Source: Streptomyces sp. NBC_00670
Lineage (GTDB): Bacteria; Actinomycetota; Actinomycetes; Streptomycetales; Streptomycetaceae
Direction: 5' to 3'
DNA: 64,000 nucleotides
NCBI RefSeq assembly: GCF_036226765.1
Contig: NZ_CP109017.1
Span: forward strand, 7,069,001 to 7,133,000
The number at the start of each line of letters is the position of its first letter. Position 1 is the stretch's first letter. The notes under the pieces were generated by a model. It worked only from the letters and a program-made list of their open reading frames with translations. It was not told where the DNA came from and did no database searches. Both the position numbers and the translations under genes were made by a program. Shown here one piece after another: positions 53,459-62,438 of the stretch.

Positions 53459-54475
53459 TTGTCAACACGCCGCCGCACGGCACGACTCGTCGCACTGGGA
53501 GCCGTCCTCGGCTCACTGGCGCTGGGCGCCGCCCCCACCGCTTCCGCACGGACCGCCCCCGCCTCCGCCGCCCGGGTCGGGGCTGAACAGCAGCGCGCCG
53601 CCCTGGAGTTCTGGACGCCCGAACGTCTGGCCCACGCCGTCGACCTCGACGCGACCGCCCCGGCCACCGCGGCACGGCACGACCCCGCCCGCGCCCCCGA
53701 GCGCCGTGGGGCGCACCCGAGCTCGGTCCCCGCCGCGCAGCCACTGAGCGGCCCCGTCCCGGCCGCCGCCGACACCGCGCCGCACCTCGCGGCGAGCGCA
53801 CCGCAGCGCTGGACCGGCGGCGGCCTGATCTCCACCACCGCGGGCAAGGTGTTCTTCAGCAACCCCAAGAACGGCGGCACGTACGCGTGCAGTGGGGACG
53901 CGGTGAACAGCGGCAACAAGTCCGTGGTGGCCACGGCGGGGCACTGTGTCGTGGACACGGACGGCACCGCGTACACGAACTGGGTCTTCATCCCCGGCTA
54001 CGACCACGGCAACCGCCCCTTCGGCACCTTCGCCGCGACCTCGCTGCACTGGGAGCCGCAGCGCATCGGCGACTCCGACGCGGCGTGGGACGCGGCCTTC
54101 GTCACCGTCGGCACCGTGAACGGCCGCAGACTGGTGGACACGGTCGGCGGCCAGGGCATCGGCTTCGACCAGGCGACCGGACAGTACGTGCGGTCCTTCG
54201 GTTACGGCGGCTCCGCGGCCGAGGGGGGCGGTGAGCAGATGAACTGGTGCGCCGGCACCGGGGTCTTCCAGGGCGGACACGCCGGCGGCGGCGTCTGGGG
54301 CATCGACTGCGTGCAGACGGGCGGCTCCAGCGGCGGCCCCTTCCTGGCCGCTTTCGACGCGGGCAGCGGCGGCGGCATGCAGATCGGGAACATCAGCATC
54401 AGCGTCGGCGACCACGAGTACCACCCGTACTACGGCAAGGAGGCCGCGGGCGCCTACACCGCGGCGGCTTCCTGA
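53459..54475 (+). CDS. Secreted trypsin-like serine protease
   Basis: This 338-residue protein has a twin-Arg-like signal (STRRRTARLVALGAVLGSLALGAAPTASA, about 2-30). A pro-region of about 80 residues follows, then a chymotrypsin-fold domain (about 115-335). His-162 is in TAGHC, Asp lies in SDAAWDAAFV near 211, and Ser-291 is in GGSSGGP, where the usual GDSGGP has Ser for Asp. Two disulfide-type Cys pairs are visible. The TTG start follows GGAGGA. The altered residue before the Ser is seen in related Streptomyces peptidases and need not inactivate it. Confidence 0.87.
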   Translation: MSTRRRTARLVALGAVLGSLALGAAPTASARTAPASAARVGAEQQRAALEFWTPERLAHAVDLDATAPATAARHDPARAPERRGAHPSSVPAAQPLSGPVPAAADTAPHLAASAPQRWTGGGLISTTAGKVFFSNPKNGGTYACSGDAVNSGNKSVVATAGHCVVDTDGTAYTNWVFIPGYDHGNRPFGTFAATSLHWEPQRIGDSDAAWDAAFVTVGTVNGRRLVDTVGGQGIGFDQATGQYVRSFGYGGSAAEGGGEQMNWCAGTGVFQGGHAGGGVWGIDCVQTGGSSGGPFLAAFDAGSGGGMQIGNISISVGDHEYHPYYGKEAAGAYTAAAS

Positions 54476-54536
54476 GCCCGCCGTACCCGCCCGGTGCCGC
54501 GCCCGGTCACCCGCCGGGCGCGGCACCGCGGCCGTG

Positions 54537-55406
54537 TCAGGCGTCGCCCATGACCAGGCCCTCGATGGTGTGCAGCTGCGTCACCGGCGTCAGTTCGTCC
54601 ACGACCGCGCAGTCGAGGTGCCGGCGCACCCGCTCGGGAAGCGCGTCCCAGTAGGCGCGGGTGACGGCCGCGTCGTGCCGGTCGCCGTTGGTCGCCTCCG
54701 GTCCGTCGACGCCGAGGACCAGCACCGGGCGGGACTTCGCGGAGTGGTTGGCGGTGCCCCGGTGAATGGTCAGCGCCGTGCGCGCGGAGATGTCACCGCG
54801 CCGCGGGTACTTGCGCACGGCCCGCTCCAGATACCGGTCATAGTCCTTCTTGGGCGGGAACATGCCGTGCGCGAACTCCTCGCTGTCGTCCCACTGGGTG
54901 CCCGGGGCGATCTCGAAGGGGCCCATGTCCTCCTCGGTGTCCACCGTGGTCACGTTGAAGGCCAGCGAGGTGAGGCGGCGCTCGCAGCGGGTCTCCTCGG
55001 GCATGGGGAAGTCACGATGCCAGGGCTGGTTGACGGCACCCTCCAGCGGGACGTCGAAGCCGAGCTCCACGACGCGGTAGTCGGGGCCGAGCGTCGCGGT
55101 GCAGACGGAACGCACCCAGGGATGGTCGACCAGTTCCACGAAGCCCCTGATCTGCTCCGGGTGGATCTCGACGTAGTACCGGTTCGGTCCGCGTCCCACC
55201 GCGCCGCCGGGCCGCGAGCGGGCCTCCTCGAACGCCTTGGCCACGTCCTCGCCCAGGCGGTCCGCCCACTCGGGCGTGAAGGCGCCCTTGCGCGCGGTGA
55301 TGCCGTCCGAGTAGAGGGCCGCCACGTCCGCGGACACGTCGATGTCCAGGGCGGCGGCGTCGATGCCCGGGAACACCGGGGAGCCGGGGGTGACGGACAC
55401 GTTCAT
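54537..55406 (-). CDS. Phytanoyl-CoA dioxygenase (PhyH) family protein
   Basis: This 289-residue Fe(II)/2-oxoglutarate-dependent oxygenase has HRDF (HxD) near 155 and a distal HRGTANHS for the metal, with Arg in SRPVLVLG for 2-oxoglutarate. The middle holds FEIAPGTQWDDSE. Relatives hydroxylate small molecules such as ectoine or amino acids; the substrate here cannot be read. ATG at 55406 follows GAGGAGG. It is divergent from a LacI-type regulator with an operator-like palindrome between them, so it is likely induced by its own substrate or a sugar. Confidence 0.85.
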   Translation of the reverse strand: MNVSVTPGSPVFPGIDAAALDIDVSADVAALYSDGITARKGAFTPEWADRLGEDVAKAFEEARSRPGGAVGRGPNRYYVEIHPEQIRGFVELVDHPWVRSVCTATLGPDYRVVELGFDVPLEGAVNQPWHRDFPMPEETRCERRLTSLAFNVTTVDTEEDMGPFEIAPGTQWDDSEEFAHGMFPPKKDYDRYLERAVRKYPRRGDISARTALTIHRGTANHSAKSRPVLVLGVDGPEATNGDRHDAAVTRAYWDALPERVRRHLDCAVVDELTPVTQLHTIEGLVMGDA

Positions 55407-55452
55407 GGGGCGCCTCCTCGCGCTGTGCTCGTCCGCCCATGGTGCGACGTTG

Positions 55453-55468
55453 ATTGCGACGTTGCAAT
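55453..55468. promoter_or_regulatory. Operator candidate between PhyH and LacI genes
   Basis: ATTGCGACGTTGCAAT is a 16-base palindrome with two mismatched positions, in the 115-base divergent gap. The ATTGCxACGTxGCAAT form, with a central CG, suits a LacI-family dimer. Confidence 0.6.
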
Positions 55469-55521
55469 AGGGGGCGGAAAGATCTTCTCCGATGTCACCG
55501 GGGCGTGCGAGGATGTCGGTC

Positions 55522-56532
55522 GTGAGCAGTCGTCTGAAGGATGTCGCCGCCCTCGCGGGAGTGTCGACGCGCACGGTCTCCAACGTCGTCAGCGGCTCGG
55601 CCTCCGTGGCGGAGGAGACCCGCGCACGCGTCCAGGCCGCGCTGGACGAGCTGGGCTACCGGCCGAACGTCGCCGCCCGCAATCTGCGCGCCGGCCGGAC
55701 CGGCCTGATCGGGCTGGCCATTCCCGAGCTGCACTCACCGTACTTCGGCGCGCTCGCCGGCCTGATCGTCCAGGCCGCCCAGCAGCGCGCGTGGACCGTC
55801 GTCATCGACCAGACCTTCGGCGACCCGGAGGCCGAGAGCAGACTGCTGGACGGCGGCGGCGACCGTCTGGTGGACGGCCTCATCATCAGCCCCTGGGCAC
55901 TCGGCCCCGAGGAGGTGACCGGCCGCTCCCGGAACGTGCCCGTCGTCCTCCTGGGCGAACGACGGCCGCACGGGCTCGCCGACCGTGTCGCCGTCGACAA
56001 CGTCCTCGCGGCCGACGAGGCCACCACGCATCTGCTCGAAGCCGGGCGCCGGCGCATCGCGGCGATCGGCCCCCAACCGCACCTGCGCAACGAGACGGCC
56101 CGGCAGCGTCTCGAGGGTTACCGCAACGCCTTCCGGCGCGCCGGGCTCGTCCCGGATCCCGCTCTCGAACAGCCCGTGACGACGCTGCACCGCGAGGACG
56201 GCGCACGGGCGATGACCGCCCTGCTGGACGCCGGCGCCCGGCCGGACGCCGTCTTCGCGTTCACCGACGAACTCGCCCTCGGCGCGATGCACGTGGCGCA
56301 CGCACGAGGACTGGACATCCCGGGTGACGTGGCCTTCGCCGGCTTCGACGACATCGAGGACGGCCGCTACGCCAACCCGCCGCTGACGACGGTGGCTCCG
56401 GACAAAGGGCAGATCGCCGAGCGGGCCCTGCAATGCCTCGCCGACCGCGTCTACAGCCCGGCCACGGCGGTGCCGCCCCTGGACGTGGTGATCCCGCACC
56501 GCCTCGTGGTCCGCGCGAGCAGCGGCGCATAG
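55522..56532 (+). CDS. LacI-family transcriptional regulator
   Basis: This 336-residue LacI/GalR protein has an HTH/hinge (SSRLKDVAALAGVSTRTVSNVVSG) and ligand domain from about residue 60 (IGLAIPELHSPYFGALAGLIV, VPVVLLGERRP, VAFAGFDDIEDGRYANPPLTTV). I chose GTG at 55522 because GAGGA lies eight bases upstream; ATG at 55513 or 55492 would add residues. It is divergent from the PhyH gene and probably regulates it. The effector could be a small polyol or sugar. Confidence 0.88.
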   Translation: MSSRLKDVAALAGVSTRTVSNVVSGSASVAEETRARVQAALDELGYRPNVAARNLRAGRTGLIGLAIPELHSPYFGALAGLIVQAAQQRAWTVVIDQTFGDPEAESRLLDGGGDRLVDGLIISPWALGPEEVTGRSRNVPVVLLGERRPHGLADRVAVDNVLAADEATTHLLEAGRRRIAAIGPQPHLRNETARQRLEGYRNAFRRAGLVPDPALEQPVTTLHREDGARAMTALLDAGARPDAVFAFTDELALGAMHVAHARGLDIPGDVAFAGFDDIEDGRYANPPLTTVAPDKGQIAERALQCLADRVYSPATAVPPLDVVIPHRLVVRASSGA

Positions 56533-56651
56533 ACGAGCGAGCCCCGCGCACCGGCGCCGACTTCCCCGCGCGCCCTCTCCCGTCCCGCCCCGCGGGGAAG
56601 GAGAGGATGGGCACGCAGCGATTCCCCCGGCGGTGACGGAGTGTGACACCC

Positions 56652-57680
56652 ATGCGAGCGGTGGCCCGGTTCGACGAGTACCAGCGACGCCACCGCTGGG
56701 TGGGGCTGCCGCTCGCCGTGGTCTACAAGTTCTTCGACGACCAGGCCACCTATCTCGCCGCCCTCCTCGCCTACTACACCTTCCTCTCCCTCTTCCCGAT
56801 CCTGCTGATCCTCGTCGCCGTCCTCGGCACCCTGCTCAGCAACAACCCGGGGCTCCAGCAGAGCGTCCTCGACTCCGCGCTCGGTGAGTTCCCCGTCCTC
56901 GGCGACCAGATCGGCGAGAACATCCACTCCTTCCACGGCAACGGCCTCGCCCTCGCCGTCGGCGTCGCGGGCAGCCTCTACGGCGCGCTCGGCGTCGCCC
57001 AGGGCGCGCAGCACGCGCTGAACAAGATCTGGGCGGTGCCGCGGCACGCCCGCCCCGATCCGTTCCGCTCCCGGCTCAAGGGCGCCCTGTTCCTGTCGGT
57101 ACTGGCGCTCGGCCTGTGTCTGACGACGCTGCTGTCCACCGCCGTCTCCGCCGTCAACGTCTTCGGCACCCATCCCGCCACCGGCATCCGGGTGAGCGCC
57201 GGCATCGCCGCCGTCGTCCTCAACGCGGCGCTGCTCCAGCTCAGTTACCGGGTTCTGACGCACTGCAAGCTGCCGCTGCGGCACATGCACGGCGCGGCGC
57301 TCGGCGGGGCCTGCGCCTGGCAGGCCTTGCAGTGGGCCGGTTCGTACTACGTCCAGGACGTGCTGCGCGGCGCGACCGCCACGTACGGCATGTTCGGGAT
57401 CGTCCTCGGCCTGCTGGCGTGGATCTACCTCGGCGCCCTGGTCTTCCTGATGACGGCGGAGGTGAGCGCGGTGCGCGTGCTGCGGCTGTGGCCGCGCAGC
57501 CTGCTCACGCCGTTCACCGACCGGGTGCGGCTGACCAGGGGCGACCGCCGCGCCTACCGGGCGTACGCCAGGACCGAGGCGTTCAAGGGCTTCGAGCGCG
57601 TCGACGTGCGCTTCGGCACCCCGCCGCCGCCCTGGCCCGAGCCCCGGGACGGACAGCGGCCCGGTGACGAATCACCGTAG
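56652..57680 (+). CDS. YihY/BrkB family membrane protein
   Basis: This 342-residue protein has five or six membrane helices. YLAALLAYYTFLSLFPILLIL (family-typical first helix) is followed by GSLYGALGVAQGAQHALNKIWAVP, and ATYGMFGIVLGLLAWIYLGALVFLMTAEV closes it. The C-terminal 50 residues are cytoplasmic and Arg/Pro-rich. The family was once called ribonuclease BN, in error; its role as a membrane protein is unsettled. I prefer ATG at 56652 to GTG at 56643, since GGAG is then at workable distance. Confidence 0.85.
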   Translation: MRAVARFDEYQRRHRWVGLPLAVVYKFFDDQATYLAALLAYYTFLSLFPILLILVAVLGTLLSNNPGLQQSVLDSALGEFPVLGDQIGENIHSFHGNGLALAVGVAGSLYGALGVAQGAQHALNKIWAVPRHARPDPFRSRLKGALFLSVLALGLCLTTLLSTAVSAVNVFGTHPATGIRVSAGIAAVVLNAALLQLSYRVLTHCKLPLRHMHGAALGGACAWQALQWAGSYYVQDVLRGATATYGMFGIVLGLLAWIYLGALVFLMTAEVSAVRVLRLWPRSLLTPFTDRVRLTRGDRRAYRAYARTEAFKGFERVDVRFGTPPPPWPEPRDGQRPGDESP

Positions 57681-57697
57681 TCGCTTGGCACGTCAAT

Positions 57698-57710
57698 TTG
57701 CAGTGTGCAA
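57698..57710. promoter_or_regulatory. Inverted repeat TTGCA-GTG-TGCAA
   Basis: A perfect five-base inverted repeat around GTG lies 18 bases after the brkB stop in the 150-base convergent gap before the GH55 gene. It looks like a regulator site but has no promoter-bearing gene next to it; it may be a remnant. No gene was recognised in the gap. Confidence 0.25.
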
Positions 57711-57831
57711 TGCTCTGTTGGGGCTGCCGGTGGCCGACGGGCGGCCCGGTGCTCAGGAGTGACCTGTACCAGCGGCGGGGCGCTGGGCCCGCCGTGACGG
57801 CCACCGGCAGTTCCTCATCCGCTCAGCGGGT

Positions 57832-59694
57832 TCACGGGTACGACACGATCGTGGACGGCACCGTGGACGTCCCCGACGTGGGCGAACCCGTGTCGTTGAT
57901 GACCCGCTCGTACTGTCCCGCACCGCCGAGCGAGACCACCAGCAGGTCGTGGAACTTCACCCCCGGCGTGTTCGGGGCGGCGAAGCCGTGGTGCTGCACG
58001 ATGGTGGGGTCGACGTTGTAGTAGCAGTAACTGCCGAGCCCCCAGCCCTCGTGACTGGTGACCCGGTCGCCGACCTTGTAGGCGGCGTACCCCTTGATCG
58101 AGCCGTTCTGGATCGCGGCCTGGTTCGGGGCGTCGTACGCCTTCTCGTTCTGGAAGAAGATCGTGCGCCCGCGCTGCCCGTTCCACTGCACGTCGTACTT
58201 GTTGAAGTGCTCCACGAACAGACCCGTGGCCAGCACGTCGTCACCGTTGACGACGAGCCCGTAGTCGGCCCGGTTGGTCTCCCAGCCGACCCCCGTGCCG
58301 TGGTCGGCGCGCCAGATCCAGGTGTGGTCGACGATGGTGTGCCGGCTGTTGATCACCATGCTGGTGGTGGCCCTGCCCGCGCCCGCGCCGCCGATGCGCA
58401 CGAACACGTCCTGCACGGTGGTCGGGTTGGCGGAGTGGTCCTTCGACGCCCCGTTCGGCCCGACCTCCAGCAGGGTGGCCGAGTTGACCGGGCCCGCGTC
58501 GATGAGGAAGCCCGCGAGGCGTACGCCGTCGACGTCGGCCACCTTCACGGCGGTGGCGCCGCCCGTCGGGATGAGCGTGGCGTACCCGAGGCCCAGGACG
58601 ACGGTGTTGGCGCGGTCCACCCGGATCGGCTGGTCCACGTGGTAGATGCCGGGCGTGAGCAGCAGGTGGAGGCCCTGTGCGAGCGCCTGGTTGAGGGTGG
58701 CCGCACTGTCGCCGGGGTGGGCGACGTAGAACTGCGACAGCGGCAGCGAGGTGCCGCGGGGGGTGCCGTTGCCCCAGGTGACACCGCGGGCGTTGGTCCG
58801 CTTCTCCGGCAGGAAGACGCGGTACTCAGCTCCGCTGAGGTACAGGAACGGCTTCTCGCGGGAGACGGGGGTCGTGTCGAGCGTGGTGTACGGCGGGTCG
58901 GGGAAGCTCTGGGCGGGGGCGCCCTCGACGCCCGAGAACACCATGTTCCAGACGCCGTTGAGCCAGCTGCCGATCGCGCTGTCCCGGGTGTACCACTGCT
59001 GCTGGGAGTACGGTCCCACCTGGCCGTCGATCCGCGAGTCGGCGATGTAGCCGCCGCTCGCCCAGCCGTACCCGGTGGGCTCCAGGTCCAGGCCGCCGCG
59101 GACGTGCATGCGCCGGAAGGGGGCCGCCTGAGCCACGGCCCACCGGTTGGTGCCGCTCACCGGGACGAGGGCGAGGTTCTCCGCCGAACGCCAGAAGTTC
59201 TGCGTGGCGTTGCCGTCGAACCAGCCGGCGTCGACCGTCACGTCACCGTTGATGGTGGTGTCGTCGGGGGAGAGGCCGAGACCGGCGATGGAGGTGTAGA
59301 AACCGATCTGCGCGTTGAGCCCGTGGTACGTGCCGGGCTTGAACAGCAGAGCATAGCGGCCGGTGTCGAACTGCGCCTTCTCCTGCTTCTGGAACACCTC
59401 GTCCAGCTTGGCCTGGATGTCGGGCGTCGAGGGGTCGAAGACCAGCACGTTCGGGCCCAGGTCGCCGCCGGCCGCGAGCCGGCGGGAGCGCGGGCGGGGC
59501 CGCGGGTGCGGGCGCCGGTGGCCGGCGGGCGCGGCGGACGCGGGCGTGGACAGGGCGAGCAGGGCCGGTGTCGCGGCCACCGCGGCGGCGGCCCCGAGGA
59601 CGGCCCTGCGGCCCATCTCGCGCGGGCCGGAGGACGCGGGGGAGGGGGTGGGATCGGAAGGGGGCGTGGCGTCCGGAGAGGACGAAGGGCGCAT
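57832..59694 (-). CDS. Secreted exo-beta-1,3-glucanase, glycoside hydrolase family 55
   Basis: This 620-residue protein has a twin-Arg signal (GRRAVLGAAAAVAATPALLAL, about 28-48), then two long beta-helix domains. Motifs typical of Streptomyces GH55 laminarinases are LLFKPGTYHGLNAQIGFY, TINGDVTVDAGWFDGNATQN, VNSRHTIVDHTWIWRADHG, and VEHFNKYDVQWNGQRGRTIFFQNE, whose final Glu fits the catalytic acid. It should release glucose or short oligosaccharides from beta-1,3-glucan. I chose ATG at 59694 because AGGAGA precedes it; the frame opens 53 codons earlier. It is divergent from a GH16 enzyme across a palindrome. Confidence 0.88.
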   Translation of the reverse strand: MRPSSSPDATPPSDPTPSPASSGPREMGRRAVLGAAAAVAATPALLALSTPASAAPAGHRRPHPRPRPRSRRLAAGGDLGPNVLVFDPSTPDIQAKLDEVFQKQEKAQFDTGRYALLFKPGTYHGLNAQIGFYTSIAGLGLSPDDTTINGDVTVDAGWFDGNATQNFWRSAENLALVPVSGTNRWAVAQAAPFRRMHVRGGLDLEPTGYGWASGGYIADSRIDGQVGPYSQQQWYTRDSAIGSWLNGVWNMVFSGVEGAPAQSFPDPPYTTLDTTPVSREKPFLYLSGAEYRVFLPEKRTNARGVTWGNGTPRGTSLPLSQFYVAHPGDSAATLNQALAQGLHLLLTPGIYHVDQPIRVDRANTVVLGLGYATLIPTGGATAVKVADVDGVRLAGFLIDAGPVNSATLLEVGPNGASKDHSANPTTVQDVFVRIGGAGAGRATTSMVINSRHTIVDHTWIWRADHGTGVGWETNRADYGLVVNGDDVLATGLFVEHFNKYDVQWNGQRGRTIFFQNEKAYDAPNQAAIQNGSIKGYAAYKVGDRVTSHEGWGLGSYCYYNVDPTIVQHHGFAAPNTPGVKFHDLLVVSLGGAGQYERVINDTGSPTSGTSTVPSTIVSYP

Positions 59695-59757
59695 GGGGCG
59701 GCTCTCCTGCCGGGATAGGGTCCGATGGCTTAAGGAACTGAACGACGAGGGGGAGTT

Positions 59758-59769
59758 GAGAGCGCTCTC
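59758..59769. promoter_or_regulatory. CebR-like perfect palindrome GAGAGCGCTCTC
   Basis: This 12-base perfect palindrome lies 64 bases before the GH55 start. It resembles LacI-family sites such as the CebR consensus (TGGGAGCGCTCCCA) of Streptomyces cellulase and glucanase genes. The 360-base gap between GH55 and GH16 holds this site and the promoter below; I see no gene in it. Confidence 0.6.
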
Positions 59770-59960
59770 GTGCCGTGCATGCTTCATCTGGCGTGTTCCG
59801 TGCGTCAAGAGCCGGGCGGCAAGTTTTCTCGCCGGCGGGCGAGGCAGCGTCACATAGCCCTGTTCTGGCGCCGGTTGCCCGCTTTCGCGACGATCGTCAC
59901 CGGACCGGCGTCCTTCACCGTGTCTTCAACAAGTGTGTGTCGCAGGTGTTGCCGCGGCTC

Positions 59961-59989
59961 TTGACGTGTACGCGTAGCGGGGTTTAACT
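59961..59989 (+). promoter_or_regulatory. Possible promoter of the GH16 gene
   Basis: TTGACG (59961-59966), 17-base spacer, TTAACT (59984-59989), 65 bases before the ATG of the GH16 gene. The -10 is imperfect. Confidence 0.4.
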
Positions 59990-60054
59990 CACGTCCTAAA
60001 TTAAGCCGTGACCGTGTATCACCGGCGCCCCCACCTCCCCGAGGGAGAACCCGC

Positions 60055-61941
60055 ATGCGTTCCTCTCGCACCCCCCGCACCCTGCTCACCGCCCTCGCCA
60101 CCCTCGCCGCGGCGGCCCTGCTGTCCCCCGCACCGGCCCTCGCCGCCCCCGCCCACCAGGCCGCCGCGACCGCCAACTGGGACACCGACCGCGCCGCGGC
60201 CGCCTACGCCGCCACCCCCTCCGCAGCCACCGCCTCCGGCAGCGAGAACGCCGGCACCGCCCCCGGCCTCGCCTTCGACGGCAACCCCTCCACCCGCTGG
60301 TCCAGCGACTTCGCCGACGACGCCTGGATCCGCCTCGACCTCGGCACCACCCTGCGCATCGACACCGTCGTCCTCGACTGGGAGGCCGCCTACGGCAAGA
60401 GATACGCCCTGGAGGTGTCGAAGAACGGCACCGACTGGACGCCCTTCTACACCGAGACCGCCGGCACCGGCGGCACCGTCACCGCGCACACCTACCCGCA
60501 GGAGGTCACCGGCCGCTACGTGCGCATGCGCGGCATCGAACGTGCCACCCCGTACGGCTACTCGCTCTACTCGTTCAAGGTCTACGGCGGCGAGCCCGCG
60601 CCCGCCTCCACCGCCCGCACCAACCTCGCCCTGCACCACCCCGCGTACTCCAACTTCTACCAGCACGCGGGCAATTCGCCCTCCTACGTCACCGACGGCG
60701 GCATCCCCGCCAACCTCAAGGACGACGCCACCCGCTGGTCCAGCGACTGGAACGCCGACCGCTGGGTCTCCGTCGACCTCGGCGCCACCTCCACCATCGA
60801 CACCGTCGACCTGTACTGGGAGGCCGCCTACGCCGTCGACTACCGGATCCAGGTCTCCGACGACAACCGCACCTGGCGCACGGTGTACCAGCCCGCCGCC
60901 GCCGACGTCGCCGCCCGCCGCGCCAACGTCACGTCGCCCGGCGACGCGGTCGGACTGCACGACACCGTGAAGCTGCCGCAGCCGGTCACCGGACGCTACG
61001 TCCGCATGCTCGGCGTGGAACGCCGCTCCTTCTACAACCCGGCGCCCGCCACCGCCCAGTTCGGCTACTCCCTCTACGAGTTCCAGGTCTGGGGCACCGG
61101 CGGCAGCGCCTCGGCCGCCTACCCGGCGCTGCCCGCGGAGCAGTCGGGCGGCTACCGCACCACGTTCTTCGACGACTTCACCACCTCCTCCCTGGACCGC
61201 TCCAAGTGGCGGGTGGTGCGCACCGGCACCGAGATGGGCCCGGTCAACGGCGAGTCGCAGGCCTACGTCGACTCCCCCGACAACATCCGCACCGAGAACG
61301 GCAACCTGGTGCTGCGCGCCAAGTACTGCAAGGGCTGCACCAAGGCGGGCGGCGGCACCTACGACTTCACCTCCGGACGCATCGACACCAACACCACGTT
61401 CGACTTCACCTACGGCAAGGTCAGCGCCCGTATGAAGCTGCCCGTCGGCGACGGCTTCTGGCCCGCGTTCTGGCTGCTCGGCAGCAACGTCGACGACCCC
61501 TCGGTCTCCTGGCCGGCCTCCGGCGAGACCGACATCATGGAGAACATCGGCTACGGCGACTGGACCAGCTCCGCCCTGCACGGCCCGGGCTACTCGGCCG
61601 ACGGCAACATCGGCGCCCGGCAGACGTATCCGAACGGCGGCACCGCCGACCAGTGGCACGCCTACGCGGTCGAGTGGACCCCGACCGCCATGCGTTTCCT
61701 TGTCGACGACCGCCTCGTGCAGGAGACCACCCGCAACGTCCTGGAATCGACGCGCGGCAAGTGGGTCTTCGACCACAACCAGTACGTCATCCTCAACCTG
61801 GCGCTCGGCGGCGCGTACCCGGCCGGCTGGAACAAGGTGACCAGCCCCTACTGGGGGCTGCCGCAGTCCAGCGTGGACCGGATCGCGGCCGGGAACGTGC
61901 AGGCGGAGGTGGACTGGGTGCGCGTCGAACAGAAGGGGTGA
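60055..61941 (+). CDS. Secreted beta-1,3-glucanase, family 16, with two F5/8 (CBM32-like) domains
   Basis: This 628-residue protein has a Sec signal (about 1-30) and two discoidin-like domains (about 45-180 and 190-350). Each ends in TGRYVRMxG-type stretches and contains AFDGNPSTRWSSD or KDDATRWSSDWNADRW. A GH16 catalytic domain follows (about 360-625), with GETDIMENIGYG, in which Glu-491 is the nucleophile and Glu-496 the acid/base. FWPAFWLLGS and the Trp in YAVEWTPTAMRF line the cleft. The GH55 neighbour makes laminarin-type glucan the likely substrate. The last codons are tandemly repeated. Confidence 0.92.
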   Translation: MRSSRTPRTLLTALATLAAAALLSPAPALAAPAHQAAATANWDTDRAAAAYAATPSAATASGSENAGTAPGLAFDGNPSTRWSSDFADDAWIRLDLGTTLRIDTVVLDWEAAYGKRYALEVSKNGTDWTPFYTETAGTGGTVTAHTYPQEVTGRYVRMRGIERATPYGYSLYSFKVYGGEPAPASTARTNLALHHPAYSNFYQHAGNSPSYVTDGGIPANLKDDATRWSSDWNADRWVSVDLGATSTIDTVDLYWEAAYAVDYRIQVSDDNRTWRTVYQPAAADVAARRANVTSPGDAVGLHDTVKLPQPVTGRYVRMLGVERRSFYNPAPATAQFGYSLYEFQVWGTGGSASAAYPALPAEQSGGYRTTFFDDFTTSSLDRSKWRVVRTGTEMGPVNGESQAYVDSPDNIRTENGNLVLRAKYCKGCTKAGGGTYDFTSGRIDTNTTFDFTYGKVSARMKLPVGDGFWPAFWLLGSNVDDPSVSWPASGETDIMENIGYGDWTSSALHGPGYSADGNIGARQTYPNGGTADQWHAYAVEWTPTAMRFLVDDRLVQETTRNVLESTRGKWVFDHNQYVILNLALGGAYPAGWNKVTSPYWGLPQSSVDRIAAGNVQAEVDWVRVEQKG

Positions 61942-61962
61942 CGCGTCGAGCAGGAGGGGTGA
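61921..61962. repeat. 21-bp tandem duplication over the GH16 stop codon
   Basis: The last seven codons including TGA (CGCGTCGAACAGAAGGGGTGA) are followed at once by a near-identical copy with two changes, again ending in TGA. Only the first is translated unless readthrough occurs. Confidence 0.7.
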
Positions 61963-61967
61963 CGACC

Positions 61968-62010
61968 GGCCGCCCCGGACCCCGCCCGGCACGGCGGGTC
62001 CGGGGCGGCC
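61968..62010. terminator. Bidirectional terminator hairpin, 15-bp stem
   Basis: GGCCGCCCCGGACCC (61968-61982) and its complement (61996-62010) with a 13-base loop that can pair further. It lies between the convergent GH16 and 130-residue protein genes. Confidence 0.8.
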
Positions 62011-62026
62011 ACGGCCCCTGGGCCGG

Positions 62027-62419
62027 TTACTCCTCCGCGGCGTACCGCCGCATCCGCTCGTTGTGCCAGGCGATGGCCCGGCGCAGCTCCGGCTCGTGCA
62101 GCCCGGTGCGGCAGCCGAGCTGGTCCATGGTGAGCGTCGGCGGACCGGTGGTCAGTACGCGCGTTATCTTGGCGGCCCACAGCTCCTCCTCCACGTAGGG
62201 CCGCCGCAAGTACTGCTTGCGCAGCACCTCGAAGTGGTCGTCGCCGCAGGCCGTCAGGGCCCGCAGCCCGTCGTAGCCGTCGTTCGTCGGGTGCACGGAC
62301 GACGAGTCCGGCACGTAGCCGCGCTTGGCCTCTTCCTGCGGGAAGGTCGCCGCGCACAGATCGCACAGCTCCAGCGGGAGGATCCTGGCCGGCCGGGCAC
62401 CTTTCCTGCGCTTCCACAT
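62027..62419 (-). CDS. Uncharacterised 130-residue protein with an N-terminal CxxC
   Basis: This small acidic-basic protein starts MWKRRKGARPARILPLELCDLCAATFP, where CDLC could bind a metal as half a zinc ribbon. The middle has HPTNDGYDGLRALTACGDDHFEVLRKQY and the end has LTMDQLGCRTGLHEPELRRAIAWHNERM. It ends helical. I recognise no family. It is the last gene of the gad operon, 19 bases after the amidotransferase. The start ATG at 62419 follows GGAGGAACC. Confidence 0.7.
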   Translation of the reverse strand: MWKRRKGARPARILPLELCDLCAATFPQEEAKRGYVPDSSSVHPTNDGYDGLRALTACGDDHFEVLRKQYLRRPYVEEELWAAKITRVLTTGPPTLTMDQLGCRTGLHEPELRRAIAWHNERMRRYAAEE

Positions 62420-62438
62420 GGTTCCTCCAGGTCTCGTC

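Noticed and set aside
57698..58021. 107-codon plus-strand frame running into the GH55 gene
   Set aside because: It overlaps the GH55 coding region antisense and has no RBS of note.
60019..61992. 657-codon open frame antisense to GH16
   Set aside because: It translates as Gly/Val/Ala low complexity; the plus strand has signal peptide and catalytic motif.
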